The notes beneath the pieces were generated by a model. That model searched no databases, was not told the DNA's origin, and was given only the letters and a program-made list of their open reading frames with translations. Of a DNA stretch of 64,000 bases, positions 37,281 through 45,832 are shown piece by piece. A program made the translations under genes and the position numbers. The DNA comes from Lachnospiraceae bacterium (lineage in GTDB: Bacteria; Bacillota; Clostridia; Lachnospirales; Lachnospiraceae), in the NCBI GenBank assembly GCA_017938315.1, contig JAGBBV010000019.1, forward strand, positions 32,533 to 96,532, given 5' to 3'. How positions within the stretch are numbered: the first letter of the stretch is position 1; every line of letters starts with the position of its first letter.

Positions 37281-38681
37281 TTACTTAATCAATTCAAAAG
37301 ATTTAAGACTCGCCTTGCCATCTCCCCGATAGATGATATAAATAGCCTGCTTTCCGTCAGGAATACTGATATCTGTTTCATAGTCTTCCCATACGTTCGC
37401 GTATTCTACCTTTATCCTACCAAGTACTTCTCCATCCCATTTTGTCTTTATTTCAAAGATACCATCAGCATATCCTCTCACCCAGATGCGGATTTTTTTA
37501 ATATCTTTACAGTCAAAATATTTAAATCCTGCTGTGGTAGTGTCTATGATATTGCCGATATATCCGGGATTTTCATCTCCGTCTCTTCCATCCTGCATCA
37601 CTTTCGGGTATTTATCCCCTGCAATGTACATAGACGGGTCATCCGTAAACAGATTACATGCCAGATAAGCAGGGTACTCACCTTCTCCCGGCAGAGGACC
37701 GCCGTTAAGACCACAGGACGTCAGTTCCACCTGAGGAATACTTCCATCTGCAAGAAATGCTATTTCCTCCGCACATCCCTGTCTGCTATACCAGCTGCCG
37801 TTTGTCTGTCTATGATAGAAAATGTACCATTTATCACCAATTTCAATGATACTTCCATGATTGTTTGCACCGTACGCCGCAGGCATATCTGCCGGTTTGT
37901 AGGTATCGATATGCATATCACAGTTGCTGACAATCACACCTCCATAGCGGAATCCTTCCGTGGGTGACTTGCTGGTTGCATAACACAATTCATGCATCAC
38001 TTCTGATGAATAGATAAAATAATAAGTATCTCCTTTTTTTCTAATAGACGGAGCTTCAAAAAACGCATGTTTTTCATATTCGGTTCCTGCACTGTATTCA
38101 CAACCGGGCACTACAAATGCCGGTGCTTTTGCTATGGTAAGCATATCCTTTTCCAAAACAGTTACCATGGCACCTGTCCTTGATTTATCACCGGGTCCGC
38201 AGAATCCTGTGTACAAATAAGTAATCTCTCCTTCTGTAAGCACACCCGGATCAAATTGAGGTTCATCTCCTTCTTTTTCGCCCAATCTGGTGCCATCTGC
38301 ATAATGTACATACCCGTAAAATTCATATTCACCTGCCGGCGTATCACATACTGCAACAGAAACAACGGAAACATGGTCAAGTACATAATACAGATAATAT
38401 CTTCCATCCGGTCCCACTGTTACATCCGGTGCATATAAACACATCTTTCCGTCCTTATTTAACGGATCCTTTGTCTTTGGATAAATTACACCTTCATAAC
38501 GCCAATTGCCTAAATCATCAATGGGTGCTGACCAGCACACATAATCTCCCAGACAAAACACATGTCCGTTGTAAAGATCATGAGAACCGTAAACATAAAC
38601 CCTGTCTCCAAAAACATACGGTTCTCCATCCGGAATATATTCCCATGACGGCAAATAAGGATTAAATGCCAATGTTTTCAT
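37281..38681 (-). CDS. Glycoside hydrolase family 43 with C-terminal CBM6-like domain
   Basis: 466 residues. A five-bladed GH43 propeller (about 1-320) begins FNPYLPSWEYIPDGEPYVFGDRVYVYGSHD with the catalytic base Asp, then MCLYAPDVTVGPDGRYYLYY (pKa-modulating Asp) and FFEAPSIRKKGDTYYFIYSSE (acid Glu). The C-terminal roughly 130 residues form a beta-sandwich resembling a carbohydrate-binding module. Expected to remove arabinofuranose or xylose from oligosaccharides. No signal peptide. First gene of the GH43-chemoreceptor-carboxylesterase operon, with its own promoter and a palindromic operator. Confidence 0.91.
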   Translation of the reverse strand: MKTLAFNPYLPSWEYIPDGEPYVFGDRVYVYGSHDLYNGHVFCLGDYVCWSAPIDDLGNWRYEGVIYPKTKDPLNKDGKMCLYAPDVTVGPDGRYYLYYVLDHVSVVSVAVCDTPAGEYEFYGYVHYADGTRLGEKEGDEPQFDPGVLTEGEITYLYTGFCGPGDKSRTGAMVTVLEKDMLTIAKAPAFVVPGCEYSAGTEYEKHAFFEAPSIRKKGDTYYFIYSSEVMHELCYATSKSPTEGFRYGGVIVSNCDMHIDTYKPADMPAAYGANNHGSIIEIGDKWYIFYHRQTNGSWYSRQGCAEEIAFLADGSIPQVELTSCGLNGGPLPGEGEYPAYLACNLFTDDPSMYIAGDKYPKVMQDGRDGDENPGYIGNIIDTTTAGFKYFDCKDIKKIRIWVRGYADGIFEIKTKWDGEVLGRIKVEYANVWEDYETDISIPDGKQAIYIIYRGDGKASLKSFELIK

Positions 38682-38712
38682 TACATGAATCCTCCATAAA
38701 TCTTAGTAAAAA

Positions 38713-38754
38713 AAGCATAGATAAATCGTTTTAGTAAAACGTTTTATCTATGCT
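38713..38754. promoter_or_regulatory. Long inverted repeat with LacI-type operator core TAAAACGTTTTA
   Basis: Arms AGCATAGATAAA and TTTATCTATGCT flank an inner CGTTTT-AGT-AAAACG element. A perfect 12-base palindrome TAAAACGTTTTA at 38735-38746 has the central CG of LacI-family operators. It sits at about +6 to +17 of the GH43 transcript. On the minus strand the whole hairpin is followed by T7, so it could double as an attenuator. Confidence 0.65.
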
Positions 38755-38757
38755 TAA

Positions 38758-38786
38758 ATTGTCTCATTTTTTTACTTTTTTGTCAA
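38758..38786 (-). promoter_or_regulatory. Sigma-A promoter of the GH43-chemoreceptor-carboxylesterase operon
   Basis: TTGACA (38781-38786), 17-base spacer, GACAAT (38758-38763) on the minus strand, immediately upstream of the LacI-type inverted repeat. Confidence 0.65.
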
Positions 38787-38821
38787 CCTCTGTTCCCCCT
38801 TCTTAACTTTTCATATATACA

Positions 38822-38855
38822 CAAAAAGGGTTGGGTGAGCACTCTCATCCAACCC
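38822..38855 (-). terminator. Terminator of the butyrate operon
   Basis: Minus strand GGGTTGG...CCAACCC with inner TGAG/CTCA pairing (38828-38855) followed by five T, 16 bases after the etfA stop codon. This is a strong intrinsic terminator. Confidence 0.93.
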
Positions 38856-38870
38856 TTAAAATCTTTATTC

Positions 38871-39914
38871 TTATTTACCTGCAACTTCTGCCTTTAAGCT
38901 TTCTGTTAATGCAGGAAGAATCTTGTTTAAGTCACCAACAATACCATAGTCAGCTACATCAAAGATAGGAGCTGTTTCGTCTTTGTTGATTGCAATAATA
39001 ATGTCAGATTCTTCCATACCTGCCAAGTGCTGGATAGCACCGGAGATACCGATTGCAAAATATACGTTAGGACGAACCGTCTTACCTGTCTGTCCAACCT
39101 GTAAATCTTTTGCTTTCCATCCTGCATCTACAACTGCACGTGAGCAGCTTACAGTACCGCCAAGTACTTCTGCAAGGTCTTCAAGAAGTTTGAAGTTTTC
39201 AGCACTTCCAACACCACGTCCGCCGGATACAAGAATCTTAGCATCCATAATATCTGCTACGTCTGAAACAGCCTTAACAACCTTTACGATTTCTACGTAC
39301 TTATTGTCAGGTGTAAATCCGGGATTGTATTCAACCACAACTGCCTTTTTACCAACTTCTCTGGGTGCTTTCTGCATAACACCGGGACGAACGGTTGCCA
39401 TCTGAGGACGGAAATCGGGACAAGCGATTGTTGCGATTGTGTTACCACCAAAAGCAGGACGTGTCATGAGAAGCTGATTGTGGAGCTGCTCTTTTCCGGG
39501 AATGGGGTTAATCGGGAAATCACCGATATCAAGCTGTGTACAGTCTGCTGTTAAACCTGTGTGGATTCTTGCAGATACTCTGGGGCCTAAGTCACGGCCG
39601 ATTGCTGTAGCACCTACGAGAACGATTTCAGGCTTGAACTCCTTAATAACAGATGCAAGAGCATGTGTGTAAGGCTCTGTTCTGTATTCTGCAAGTTCAG
39701 GGTCATCTACTACGATAACCTTATCTGCACCATATTCAGCAAGTTCATCAGCAAGTGCCTTAACACCTGAACCGATTAATACTGCTGTTACTTCTGTACC
39801 TAAATCTTTAGCAAGGTCTTTACCTTTGCCAACTAATTCCAAAGCGATTCCGCTAAGTTCATTATCTACCTGTTGAGCGTAGACAAATACGCCCTTATAA
39901 TCCTGAATATTCAT
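38871..39914 (-). CDS. etfA: Electron transfer flavoprotein alpha subunit
   Basis: 347 residues with the EtfA C-terminal FAD-binding signature LQVGQTGKTVRPNVYFAIGISGAIQHLAGM and the SGGRGVGSAENF segment. With EtfB and butyryl-CoA dehydrogenase it forms the cytoplasmic flavin-bifurcating complex that couples crotonyl-CoA reduction by NADH to ferredoxin reduction. Last gene of the operon, 25 bases after etfB with a GGAGG site, closed by a strong terminator. No N-terminal ferredoxin fusion is present. Confidence 0.97.
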   Translation of the reverse strand: MNIQDYKGVFVYAQQVDNELSGIALELVGKGKDLAKDLGTEVTAVLIGSGVKALADELAEYGADKVIVVDDPELAEYRTEPYTHALASVIKEFKPEIVLVGATAIGRDLGPRVSARIHTGLTADCTQLDIGDFPINPIPGKEQLHNQLLMTRPAFGGNTIATIACPDFRPQMATVRPGVMQKAPREVGKKAVVVEYNPGFTPDNKYVEIVKVVKAVSDVADIMDAKILVSGGRGVGSAENFKLLEDLAEVLGGTVSCSRAVVDAGWKAKDLQVGQTGKTVRPNVYFAIGISGAIQHLAGMEESDIIIAINKDETAPIFDVADYGIVGDLNKILPALTESLKAEVAGK

Positions 39915-39939
39915 TTTGAACCTCCAATTATTTTATCGA

Positions 39940-40722
39940 TTAGATGACATGTTTGTCTTTTAATTTACCAACGATATAATCTACTGCTTCTGTAGGATCA
40001 AGAACAACCTTTTCGCCTGCTCCCTTTCTTACTTTGTCAGAAGCCTTAGCAATCTGTGTAGGTGATCCCTTAAGACCTAAGTTGGAATCTTCTACATCCT
40101 TAAGGTCTGCTCTTCCCCATACAGTAATCTCTGCATCATATGCATCGAAAATACCGCCGGGAGTCATATAACGGGGCTCATTTAATTCAGCAAGTGCTGT
40201 GATTAAGCAAGGCATCTTAGCTTTTAATACATGATATCTGTCATCATACTGACGTTCAACAACAACGCTGTCGCCTTCGATTTCAATCTTCTGTGCATAG
40301 GAGATTACCGGGATTCCGAGATGTTCGGAAATCTGAGGACCTACCTGTGCTGTATCACCATCGATAGCCTGACGGCCTGTGATGATTAAATCATATTCTA
40401 AGTTACGGATTGCTCCTGCAAGAGTCTGGGATGTTGCCCATGTATCAGCACCACCGAGTACACGGTCTGTTACAAGGATACCCTTGTCAGCGCCCATAGC
40501 CATTGCTTCACGGAGAACTTCTTCTGCCTTAGGAAGACCCATTGTTACTACAGTAACTTCTGCGCCATACTGATCTTTTAATCTGAGTGCTGCTTCCAAA
40601 CCTGCTTTATCATCAGGGTTCATGATTGTAAGCATTGCACCTCTGTCAAGTGTACCATCGGGATTGAATTTAACGCCACCCTTTGTATCAGGTACCTGTT
40701 TAATACAAACAACGATTTTCAT
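39940..40722 (-). CDS. etfB: Electron transfer flavoprotein beta subunit
   Basis: 260 residues, normal EtfB length. N-terminal IVVCIKQVPDTKGGVKFNPDGTLDRGAMLTIMNPDDKAGLEAAL and the central DGDTAQVGPQISEHLGIPVISY segment are hallmarks of the family and the site that holds the second flavin in bifurcating Etf. It lies between bcd and etfA, the order usual for the butyrate operon. Forms the Bcd-EtfAB complex. Confidence 0.97.
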   Translation of the reverse strand: MKIVVCIKQVPDTKGGVKFNPDGTLDRGAMLTIMNPDDKAGLEAALRLKDQYGAEVTVVTMGLPKAEEVLREAMAMGADKGILVTDRVLGGADTWATSQTLAGAIRNLEYDLIITGRQAIDGDTAQVGPQISEHLGIPVISYAQKIEIEGDSVVVERQYDDRYHVLKAKMPCLITALAELNEPRYMTPGGIFDAYDAEITVWGRADLKDVEDSNLGLKGSPTQIAKASDKVRKGAGEKVVLDPTEAVDYIVGKLKDKHVI

Positions 40723-40777
40723 TGTATTTTCACTCCTTATTCTTTGTTTTCGTTAATATGTGATTACCTTGTCTAAA

Positions 40778-41947
40778 TTATTTCAGCAAATCTGCAGAGA
40801 TAACCATCTTCTGAACTTCGCTGGTACCTTCATAAATTTCAGTAATCTTAGCGTCACGCATCATACGTTCTACGTCGTATTCTCTTGTATAACCATAACC
40901 ACCGTGTAACTGAACAGCCTTGGTTGTAACTTCCATAGCCATTTCTGCAGCATAAAGCTTAGCCATAGCAGCTTCTACACCGTAAGCAGTCTTGTGGTCT
41001 TTTGTATACTCATCTTTCTTAAGGGCAGCTCTGTAAACAAGTAACTGAGCAGCCTGAGCCTTAGTAGCCATATCAGCAAGCTGGAACTGTGTGTTCTGCT
41101 GAGCTGCGATAGCCTTACCAAACTGTTTTCTTTCCTTGGTGTATTCGATAGTTCTTTCAAGAGCACCTTCGCCGATACCAAGTGCCTGAGCAGCGATACC
41201 GATACGTCCACCGTCAAGTGTATGCATAGCAATCTTGAAGCCTGCACCCTGCTTGCCAAGTAAATTAGCTTTAGGGATACGGCAATCTGTAAAGATTAAT
41301 TCATATGTGGATGAACCACGGATACCCATCTTCTTTTCTTTTGTACCGAATGTAAATCCGGGTGTTCCTTTTTCTACGATAAATGCAGAGATTTCTTTGA
41401 TAAATCTGCCGGGTTTCTTCTCGATCATTCCGGTAACTGCAAATACTACATAAACATCTGCTTCCTTACCGTTTGTGATGAAAATCTTGGAACCGTTAAG
41501 TACCCATTCTTCACCATCTAAAACAGCTTTTGTCTGCTGTCCCTGTGCATCGGTACCTGCTCCGGGCTCTGTTAAACCGAAAGCTCCGATTTTCTTACCT
41601 GCTGCAAGGTCAGGTAAATATTTCTGTTTCTGTTCTTCTGTACCATATGTCAGAATAGGATCACAGCAAAGGGATGTATGTGCGGAAACAATAACGCCTG
41701 TAGTACCGCAAACCTTTGAAAGTTCTTCCACGCACATAGCGTATGTTAAAATATCACATCCTTGTCCGCCGTACTCCTTGGGAACGGGAATACCCATGAA
41801 ACCTGCTTTAGCCATTTTTTCAACTGTTGCGCGAGGGAATTCTTCTGTCTCGTCAACTTCCTGTGCTAAAGGCTTTACTTCTTTTTCAGCGAACTCTCTG
41901 AACAGAGTACGCGCCATTTCATGCTTTTTACTTAAAGTGAAATCCAT
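40778..41947 (-). CDS. bcd: Short-chain acyl-CoA (butyryl-CoA) dehydrogenase
   Basis: 389 residues with the acyl-CoA dehydrogenase fold: FGLTEPGAGTDAQGQQT (FAD-binding), IFITNGKEADVYVVFA, and C-terminal MMRDAKITEIYEGTSEVQKMVIS containing the catalytic Glu near residue 370. It reduces crotonyl-CoA to butyryl-CoA, with EtfAB bifurcating electrons to ferredoxin. Operon context makes the butyryl-CoA assignment firm. It follows hbd by 34 bases. Confidence 0.96.
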   Translation of the reverse strand: MDFTLSKKHEMARTLFREFAEKEVKPLAQEVDETEEFPRATVEKMAKAGFMGIPVPKEYGGQGCDILTYAMCVEELSKVCGTTGVIVSAHTSLCCDPILTYGTEEQKQKYLPDLAAGKKIGAFGLTEPGAGTDAQGQQTKAVLDGEEWVLNGSKIFITNGKEADVYVVFAVTGMIEKKPGRFIKEISAFIVEKGTPGFTFGTKEKKMGIRGSSTYELIFTDCRIPKANLLGKQGAGFKIAMHTLDGGRIGIAAQALGIGEGALERTIEYTKERKQFGKAIAAQQNTQFQLADMATKAQAAQLLVYRAALKKDEYTKDHKTAYGVEAAMAKLYAAEMAMEVTTKAVQLHGGYGYTREYDVERMMRDAKITEIYEGTSEVQKMVISADLLK

Positions 41948-41981
41948 GATTTTATTTCCTCCAAATATCTATTAGTTTATT

Positions 41982-42854
41982 TTACTGAGCATCAACAGGG
42001 GTTTTTGTTCTGTCAGCATTGTATACATAGAAGCCCTTACCGCTCTTAACACCAAGGTTACCGCCACGAACCATCTTACGGATAAGAGGACATGCACGAT
42101 ACTTGGAATCACCTGTTTCATTGTAAAGAACATCCATGATTGCAAGGCAGATATCAAGACCAACAAAGTCACCTAACTCTAAGGGACCCATGGGATGATT
42201 TGCACCAAGCTTCATAGCTGCGTCAATACCTGCGATATCGGAAACACCTTCCATTTTGATGAAAGCAGCTTCGTTAATCATAGGGATTAAAATACGGTTT
42301 ACAACAAAACCTGCAGCTTCATTTACCTGAACGGGTGTCTTTCCGATTTCTTCGGAAATCTTAACAATTGTATCAACAGTTTCCTGAGGTGTATTAACAC
42401 CTGCAATTACTTCTACCAATTTCATACGGTCTGCAGGATTGAAGAAATGCATACCGATCATAGGACGGTTTAATCCGTTTCCGATTTCTGTGATGGAAAG
42501 GCTGGATGTGTTGGATGCAAATACACATTCAGGCTTAACGAACTTATCAAGTTCAGCAAATGTATTTTTCTTAACTTCCATATTTTCGAATACAGCTTCT
42601 ACGATTAAATCGCAGTCTGCACAAAGGTCTTCTTTAAGACCCGCTGTGATTCTTCCAACGATTGCATCAGCTACATCCTGTGTCATTTTGCCTTTTTCTA
42701 CTAACTTAGCATAGCCTTTTGCAATTTTGTCTTTTCCGCCGTCTGCCCATTCCTGCTTTACGTCGCAAAGTGCAACTTCGTATCCTTCTGTCTGGGCAAA
42801 AGCTTTTGCGATACCCTGGCCCATTGCGCCGGCACCAATAATGCCTACTTTCAT
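41982..42854 (-). CDS. hbd: 3-hydroxybutyryl-CoA dehydrogenase
   Basis: 290 residues. N-terminal Rossmann fold MKVGIIGAGAMGQGIAKAFAQ, ASNTSSLSITEI, and MHFFNPADRMKLVEVI with the catalytic His of the HxFNP motif near 138, followed by the helical C-terminal domain. It reduces acetoacetyl-CoA with NADH. Third gene of the operon, 22 bases after crt. Confidence 0.96.
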   Translation of the reverse strand: MKVGIIGAGAMGQGIAKAFAQTEGYEVALCDVKQEWADGGKDKIAKGYAKLVEKGKMTQDVADAIVGRITAGLKEDLCADCDLIVEAVFENMEVKKNTFAELDKFVKPECVFASNTSSLSITEIGNGLNRPMIGMHFFNPADRMKLVEVIAGVNTPQETVDTIVKISEEIGKTPVQVNEAAGFVVNRILIPMINEAAFIKMEGVSDIAGIDAAMKLGANHPMGPLELGDFVGLDICLAIMDVLYNETGDSKYRACPLIRKMVRGGNLGVKSGKGFYVYNADRTKTPVDAQ

Positions 42855-42876
42855 TGTAGTTCCTCCTTTAAAATAT

Positions 42877-43662
42877 TTATTTGTTTTTGAAAGGTTCTTT
42901 TACTTTTTCTTTGTTCTTATCTAAGAAGAATGCCATTCCGTATCTCTGGTCTTCTGTTTCGAAACAGTCACCGAAAAGTTTTTCTTCGATTACAATAGCT
43001 TCGTCCATTGATGCGTCAAGACCTTCGTTGATTGCCTTCTTGCAGTTGCGGACAGCGATAGGCGCGTTCTTTGCGATACCTGCTGCCATCTTTTCTGCTG
43101 CGGGCATTAATTCTTCCTGTGTATAAATTGCATTTACAAGACCAATTCTAAAAGCTTCGTCAGCCTTGATATTTCTTGCTGTATAAATCATCTGTTTAGC
43201 CATTCCTGCACCAACAAGACGGGCAAGTCTCTGTGTTCCGCCAAATCCGGGTGTAATTCCAAGACCTACTTCAGGCTGTCCGAATACTGCATTGTCGGAA
43301 CAGATTCTGATATCACAGCTCATAGCGATTTCACAGCCGCCGCCAAGAGCAAATCCGTTAATTGCTGCGATTACGGGGATAGGGAATACTTCTAACTTAC
43401 GGAATACGTCATTACCTTTCTTTCCGAAAGCTTCACCTTCTGCTTTAGTAAGTGTGCTCATTTCACCGATATCAGCACCTGCAACAAAAGATTTCTGTCC
43501 TGCACCTGTTAAGATAAGGCATCTTACTTCGTCAAGATTCACTGCATCAAGTGTAGCATCAAGTTCCTCAAGAACTGTAGAGTTTAAAGCATTTAATGCT
43601 TTTTCACGATTGATGGTGATGATGCCGTATGCACCTTTTTGTTCGTATACGATAAATTCCAT
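42877..43662 (-). CDS. crt: 3-hydroxybutyryl-CoA dehydratase (crotonase)
   Basis: 261 residues, crotonase fold. KSFVAGADIGEMS gives the oxyanion-hole region, GGGCEIAMSCDIRICSDNAVFGQPEVGLGITPGFGGTQRL carries the catalytic Glu residues. It dehydrates 3-hydroxybutyryl-CoA to crotonyl-CoA. It is second in the operon, separated from thl by 85 bases that contain a stable stem-loop. Confidence 0.96.
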   Translation of the reverse strand: MEFIVYEQKGAYGIITINREKALNALNSTVLEELDATLDAVNLDEVRCLILTGAGQKSFVAGADIGEMSTLTKAEGEAFGKKGNDVFRKLEVFPIPVIAAINGFALGGGCEIAMSCDIRICSDNAVFGQPEVGLGITPGFGGTQRLARLVGAGMAKQMIYTARNIKADEAFRIGLVNAIYTQEELMPAAEKMAAGIAKNAPIAVRNCKKAINEGLDASMDEAIVIEEKLFGDCFETEDQRYGMAFFLDKNKEKVKEPFKNK

Positions 43663-43702
43663 TTTCGTAACTCCTTTTCTTTTTTTTATTGTTTCTATTA
43701 CG

Positions 43703-43745
43703 CACGAAAGAACAGCTTATAGGGCTGTTCATTCTATGTTTCGTG
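43703..43745 (-). repeat. Stem-loop between thl and crt
   Basis: Nested inverted repeats: outer CACGAAA (43703-43709) with TTTCGTG (43739-43745), inner GAACAGC (43710-43716) with GCTGTTC (43724-43730), leaving an 8-base bulge. There is no T-run on the minus strand after it, so it is not a normal terminator. It may stabilise or process the thl end of the mRNA, or reduce readthrough into crt. Confidence 0.65.
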
Positions 43746-43747
43746 TT

Positions 43748-44932
43748 TTAGTCTTCGATTTTAACGATAGTGGAGCATCCCATACCGCCACCGATACAAA
43801 GTGTTGCAAGACCTGTCTTAGCACCCTTTGCCTGCATTTCATGAAGCAGGGTAACAAGGATACGACATCCGGAAGCACCTACAGGGTGTCCCAGAGCAAT
43901 TGCACCACCGTTAGGATTGAGTTGTTTATCTACATCGATACCAAGATCTCTTCCTACTGCAATAGACTGTGCAGCAAAAGCTTCGTTTGCTTCGATAATA
44001 TCGAAATCTTCAATCTTCATGCCAGTCTTTTCCATCACTTTTCTTGTGGAGTAAACAGGACCGATACCCATTACTTCGGGACGGCAACCTGCAAGTCCGC
44101 CTGCTACGAAAGTAGCCATAGGTTTCACGCCTAATTCTTTTGCTTTTTCTTCGCTCATTACAACGATTGCTGCTGCACCATCGTTGATACCGGAAGCGTT
44201 ACCTGCTGTAACAAAACCGTCTTTATTAATTGCACGAAGCTTAGCAAGACCTTCCATAGTTGTTCCTGCTCTGGGGCCTTCGTCAACCTTAAATTCAACC
44301 ATTTCTTTTTTCTTCTTAACCATTACGGGAACGATTTCTGCATCAAATGCACCGCTTGCCTGAGCTGCTTCTGCCTTCTGCTGGCTCTTAAGTGCAAACT
44401 CATCAAGTTCTTCACGGGTAATTCCCCATTCATTACAGATATTATCTGCTGTCTGAATCATATGGTAGTTATTGAATGCATCCCAAAGAGCGTCATTTAC
44501 CATGGTATCTACTAAAGTACCGTTATTCATTCTATAACCAAAACGTGCCTGAGGCATAGCATAAGGAGCCATGGACATATTTTCCATACCACCTGCTACA
44601 ACAATGTCAGCATCTCCTGCCATAATCATCTGTGCAGCCTGGTTTACACAGTTAAGACCGGAACCGCATACAACGTTCATGGTAACTGCAGGTACTTCAA
44701 TAGGAAGTCCGGCTTTGATAGATGCCTGACGAGCAACGTTCTGTCCCTGTCCAGCCTGGATTACACATCCCATATAAACCTGGTCAACCTGTTCAGGTGC
44801 TACACCTGCTCTGTTTAAAGCTTCCTTAATTACGATTGCACCAAGTTCTGCAGCGGGTGTTGTGCTTAAAGATCCGCCCATGGTGCCGATAGCAGTACGG
44901 CATGCGCCGGCTAAAACTACTTTCTTTGCCAT
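43748..44932 (-). CDS. thlA: Acetyl-CoA acetyltransferase (thiolase)
   Basis: 394 residues. Active-site Cys near 88 in [15 protein letters not shown], the [11 protein letters not shown] His near 346 and the second Cys in LCIGGGMGC near 379 are all present, as in biosynthetic thiolases. It condenses two acetyl-CoA into acetoacetyl-CoA, the entry step of butyrate synthesis. First gene of the operon; the ATG at 44932 has GGAGG 9 bases upstream. It has a consensus promoter and a Rex-like site in the leader. Confidence 0.97.
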   Translation of the reverse strand: MAKKVVLAGACRTAIGTMGGSLSTTPAAELGAIVIKEALNRAGVAPEQVDQVYMGCVIQAGQGQNVARQASIKAGLPIEVPAVTMNVVCGSGLNCVNQAAQMIMAGDADIVVAGGMENMSMAPYAMPQARFGYRMNNGTLVDTMVNDALWDAFNNYHMIQTADNICNEWGITREELDEFALKSQQKAEAAQASGAFDAEIVPVMVKKKKEMVEFKVDEGPRAGTTMEGLAKLRAINKDGFVTAGNASGINDGAAAIVVMSEEKAKELGVKPMATFVAGGLAGCRPEVMGIGPVYSTRKVMEKTGMKIEDFDIIEANEAFAAQSIAVGRDLGIDVDKQLNPNGGAIALGHPVGASGCRILVTLLHEMQAKGAKTGLATLCIGGGMGCSTIVKIED

Positions 44933-44983
44933 TATTACTTTCCTCCGTTTTTATAAACTTAAATTATATGTGTCTTTCAATGA

Positions 44984-45001
44984 TTGTTAATTTTTTATCA
45001 T
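44984..45001. promoter_or_regulatory. Rex-like operator in the butyrate operon leader
   Basis: TTGTTAA-TTTT-TTATCAT matches the Rex consensus TTGTTAA-N4-TTAACAA with a perfect left half and 5 of 7 in the right half. It lies at about +8 to +25 of the thl transcript. Rex is the NADH/NAD-sensing repressor known to control butyrate genes in clostridia. Also part of a CAATGAT/ATCATTG inverted repeat. Confidence 0.55.
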
Positions 45002-45014
45002 TGCCAGCTTTTTC

Positions 45015-45043
45015 ATTATAACATAGGGCTTTTGTTTTTGCAA
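45015..45043 (-). promoter_or_regulatory. Sigma-A promoter of the butyrate operon
   Basis: TTGCAA (45038-45043), 17-base spacer, TATAAT (45015-45020) on the minus strand. Predicted start about 75 bases before the thl ATG. Confidence 0.75.
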
Positions 45044-45188
45044 TCCATTACATGTGCTATGTGCGAAAAAAAAATCAAATTTTATACCAATCACCCGAAA
45101 TAATGCTAAGAAAGCTACTTCTAATATACTTGCAGTTCATTTAAAAGTTCATCATATCCACTTCCGTTTACAGGTACTAAGAAAAGCA

Positions 45189-45239
45189 AAAAAACTTTTG
45201 CATTCGGATTTGTTTCATTCCGTTTGCAAAAGTTTTTAT
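45189..45239 (-). terminator. Terminator of rubrerythrin gene
   Basis: AAAAACTTTTGCA and TGCAAAAGTTTTT form a long A/T-rich stem with an inner CGGA/TTCCG helix, followed by T on the minus strand. The symmetry allows function in both directions. Confidence 0.8.
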
Positions 45240-45274
45240 AGATGATATAAATTTATTCCATTTCACTTAAAGAA

Positions 45275-45811
45275 TTAATAATTTTCTGCCTTCACCTGGA
45301 AATAACTCTGGGGATGTGCACACACAGGACAAACCTCCGGTGCCTGCTTACCAACACAAATGTGTCCGCAGTTTCTGCACTGCCAAATAGTATCTCCGTC
45401 TTTGGAGAATACCAATCCGCCTTCAATGTTAGCGATAAGCTTGCGGTATCTTTCTTCATGTTCCTTTTCTACCGCTGCCACGCCTTCGAATAATTTTGCA
45501 ATTTCTTCAAATCCCTCTTCTCTTGCCTCTTTTGCAAATTTATCATACATGTCAGTCCATTCATAGTTTTCACCCTCAGCCGCATGACCTAAGTTCTCAA
45601 GCGTAGAACCGATTCCGTCATTTAAGAGCTTGTACCACATTTTAGCATGCTCTCTCTCATTTCCTGCTGTCTCTTCAAAAATAGCGGCAATCTGTTGATA
45701 ACCGTCTTTTTTTGCTTTAGATGCAAAATATGTGTACTTATTGGTTGCCATGGATTCTCCGGCAAATGCTGACATTAAGTTTGCTTCTGTTCTTGTTCCC
45801 TTTAAATTCAT
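45275..45811 (-). CDS. rbr: Rubrerythrin
   Basis: 178 residues: a ferritin-like diiron four-helix domain (Glu residues in [29 protein letters not shown]) and a C-terminal rubredoxin domain with [10 protein letters not shown]...CPVCAHPQ near 143-168. It reduces hydrogen peroxide to water in the cytoplasm of anaerobes. Single-gene unit with its own promoter, terminator and a perfect inverted repeat in the leader. Adjacent to a flavin reductase that may supply electrons. Confidence 0.97.
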   Translation of the reverse strand: MNLKGTRTEANLMSAFAGESMATNKYTYFASKAKKDGYQQIAAIFEETAGNEREHAKMWYKLLNDGIGSTLENLGHAAEGENYEWTDMYDKFAKEAREEGFEEIAKLFEGVAAVEKEHEERYRKLIANIEGGLVFSKDGDTIWQCRNCGHICVGKQAPEVCPVCAHPQSYFQVKAENY

Positions 45812-45832
45812 GATAAATACCTCCTAAAATGT

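Larger units (their letters stand above)
44933..45274. other. Intergenic region between thlA and rubrerythrin gene
   Basis: A 342-base gap on the minus-strand path from rubrerythrin to thl. It holds the thl promoter and Rex-like site (44984-45043) and the rubrerythrin terminator (45189-45239). The 140 bases between them show nothing I can identify. Confidence 0.6.

Noticed and set aside
43292-44134. Plus-strand 280-codon frame across crt and thl
   Set aside because: It spans two well-recognised genes and their intergenic hairpin on the other strand, with no promoter, ribosome site or family resemblance.
45054-45245. 63-codon plus-strand frame between thlA and rubrerythrin
   Set aside because: It runs through the rubrerythrin terminator hairpin and lacks a ribosome site.
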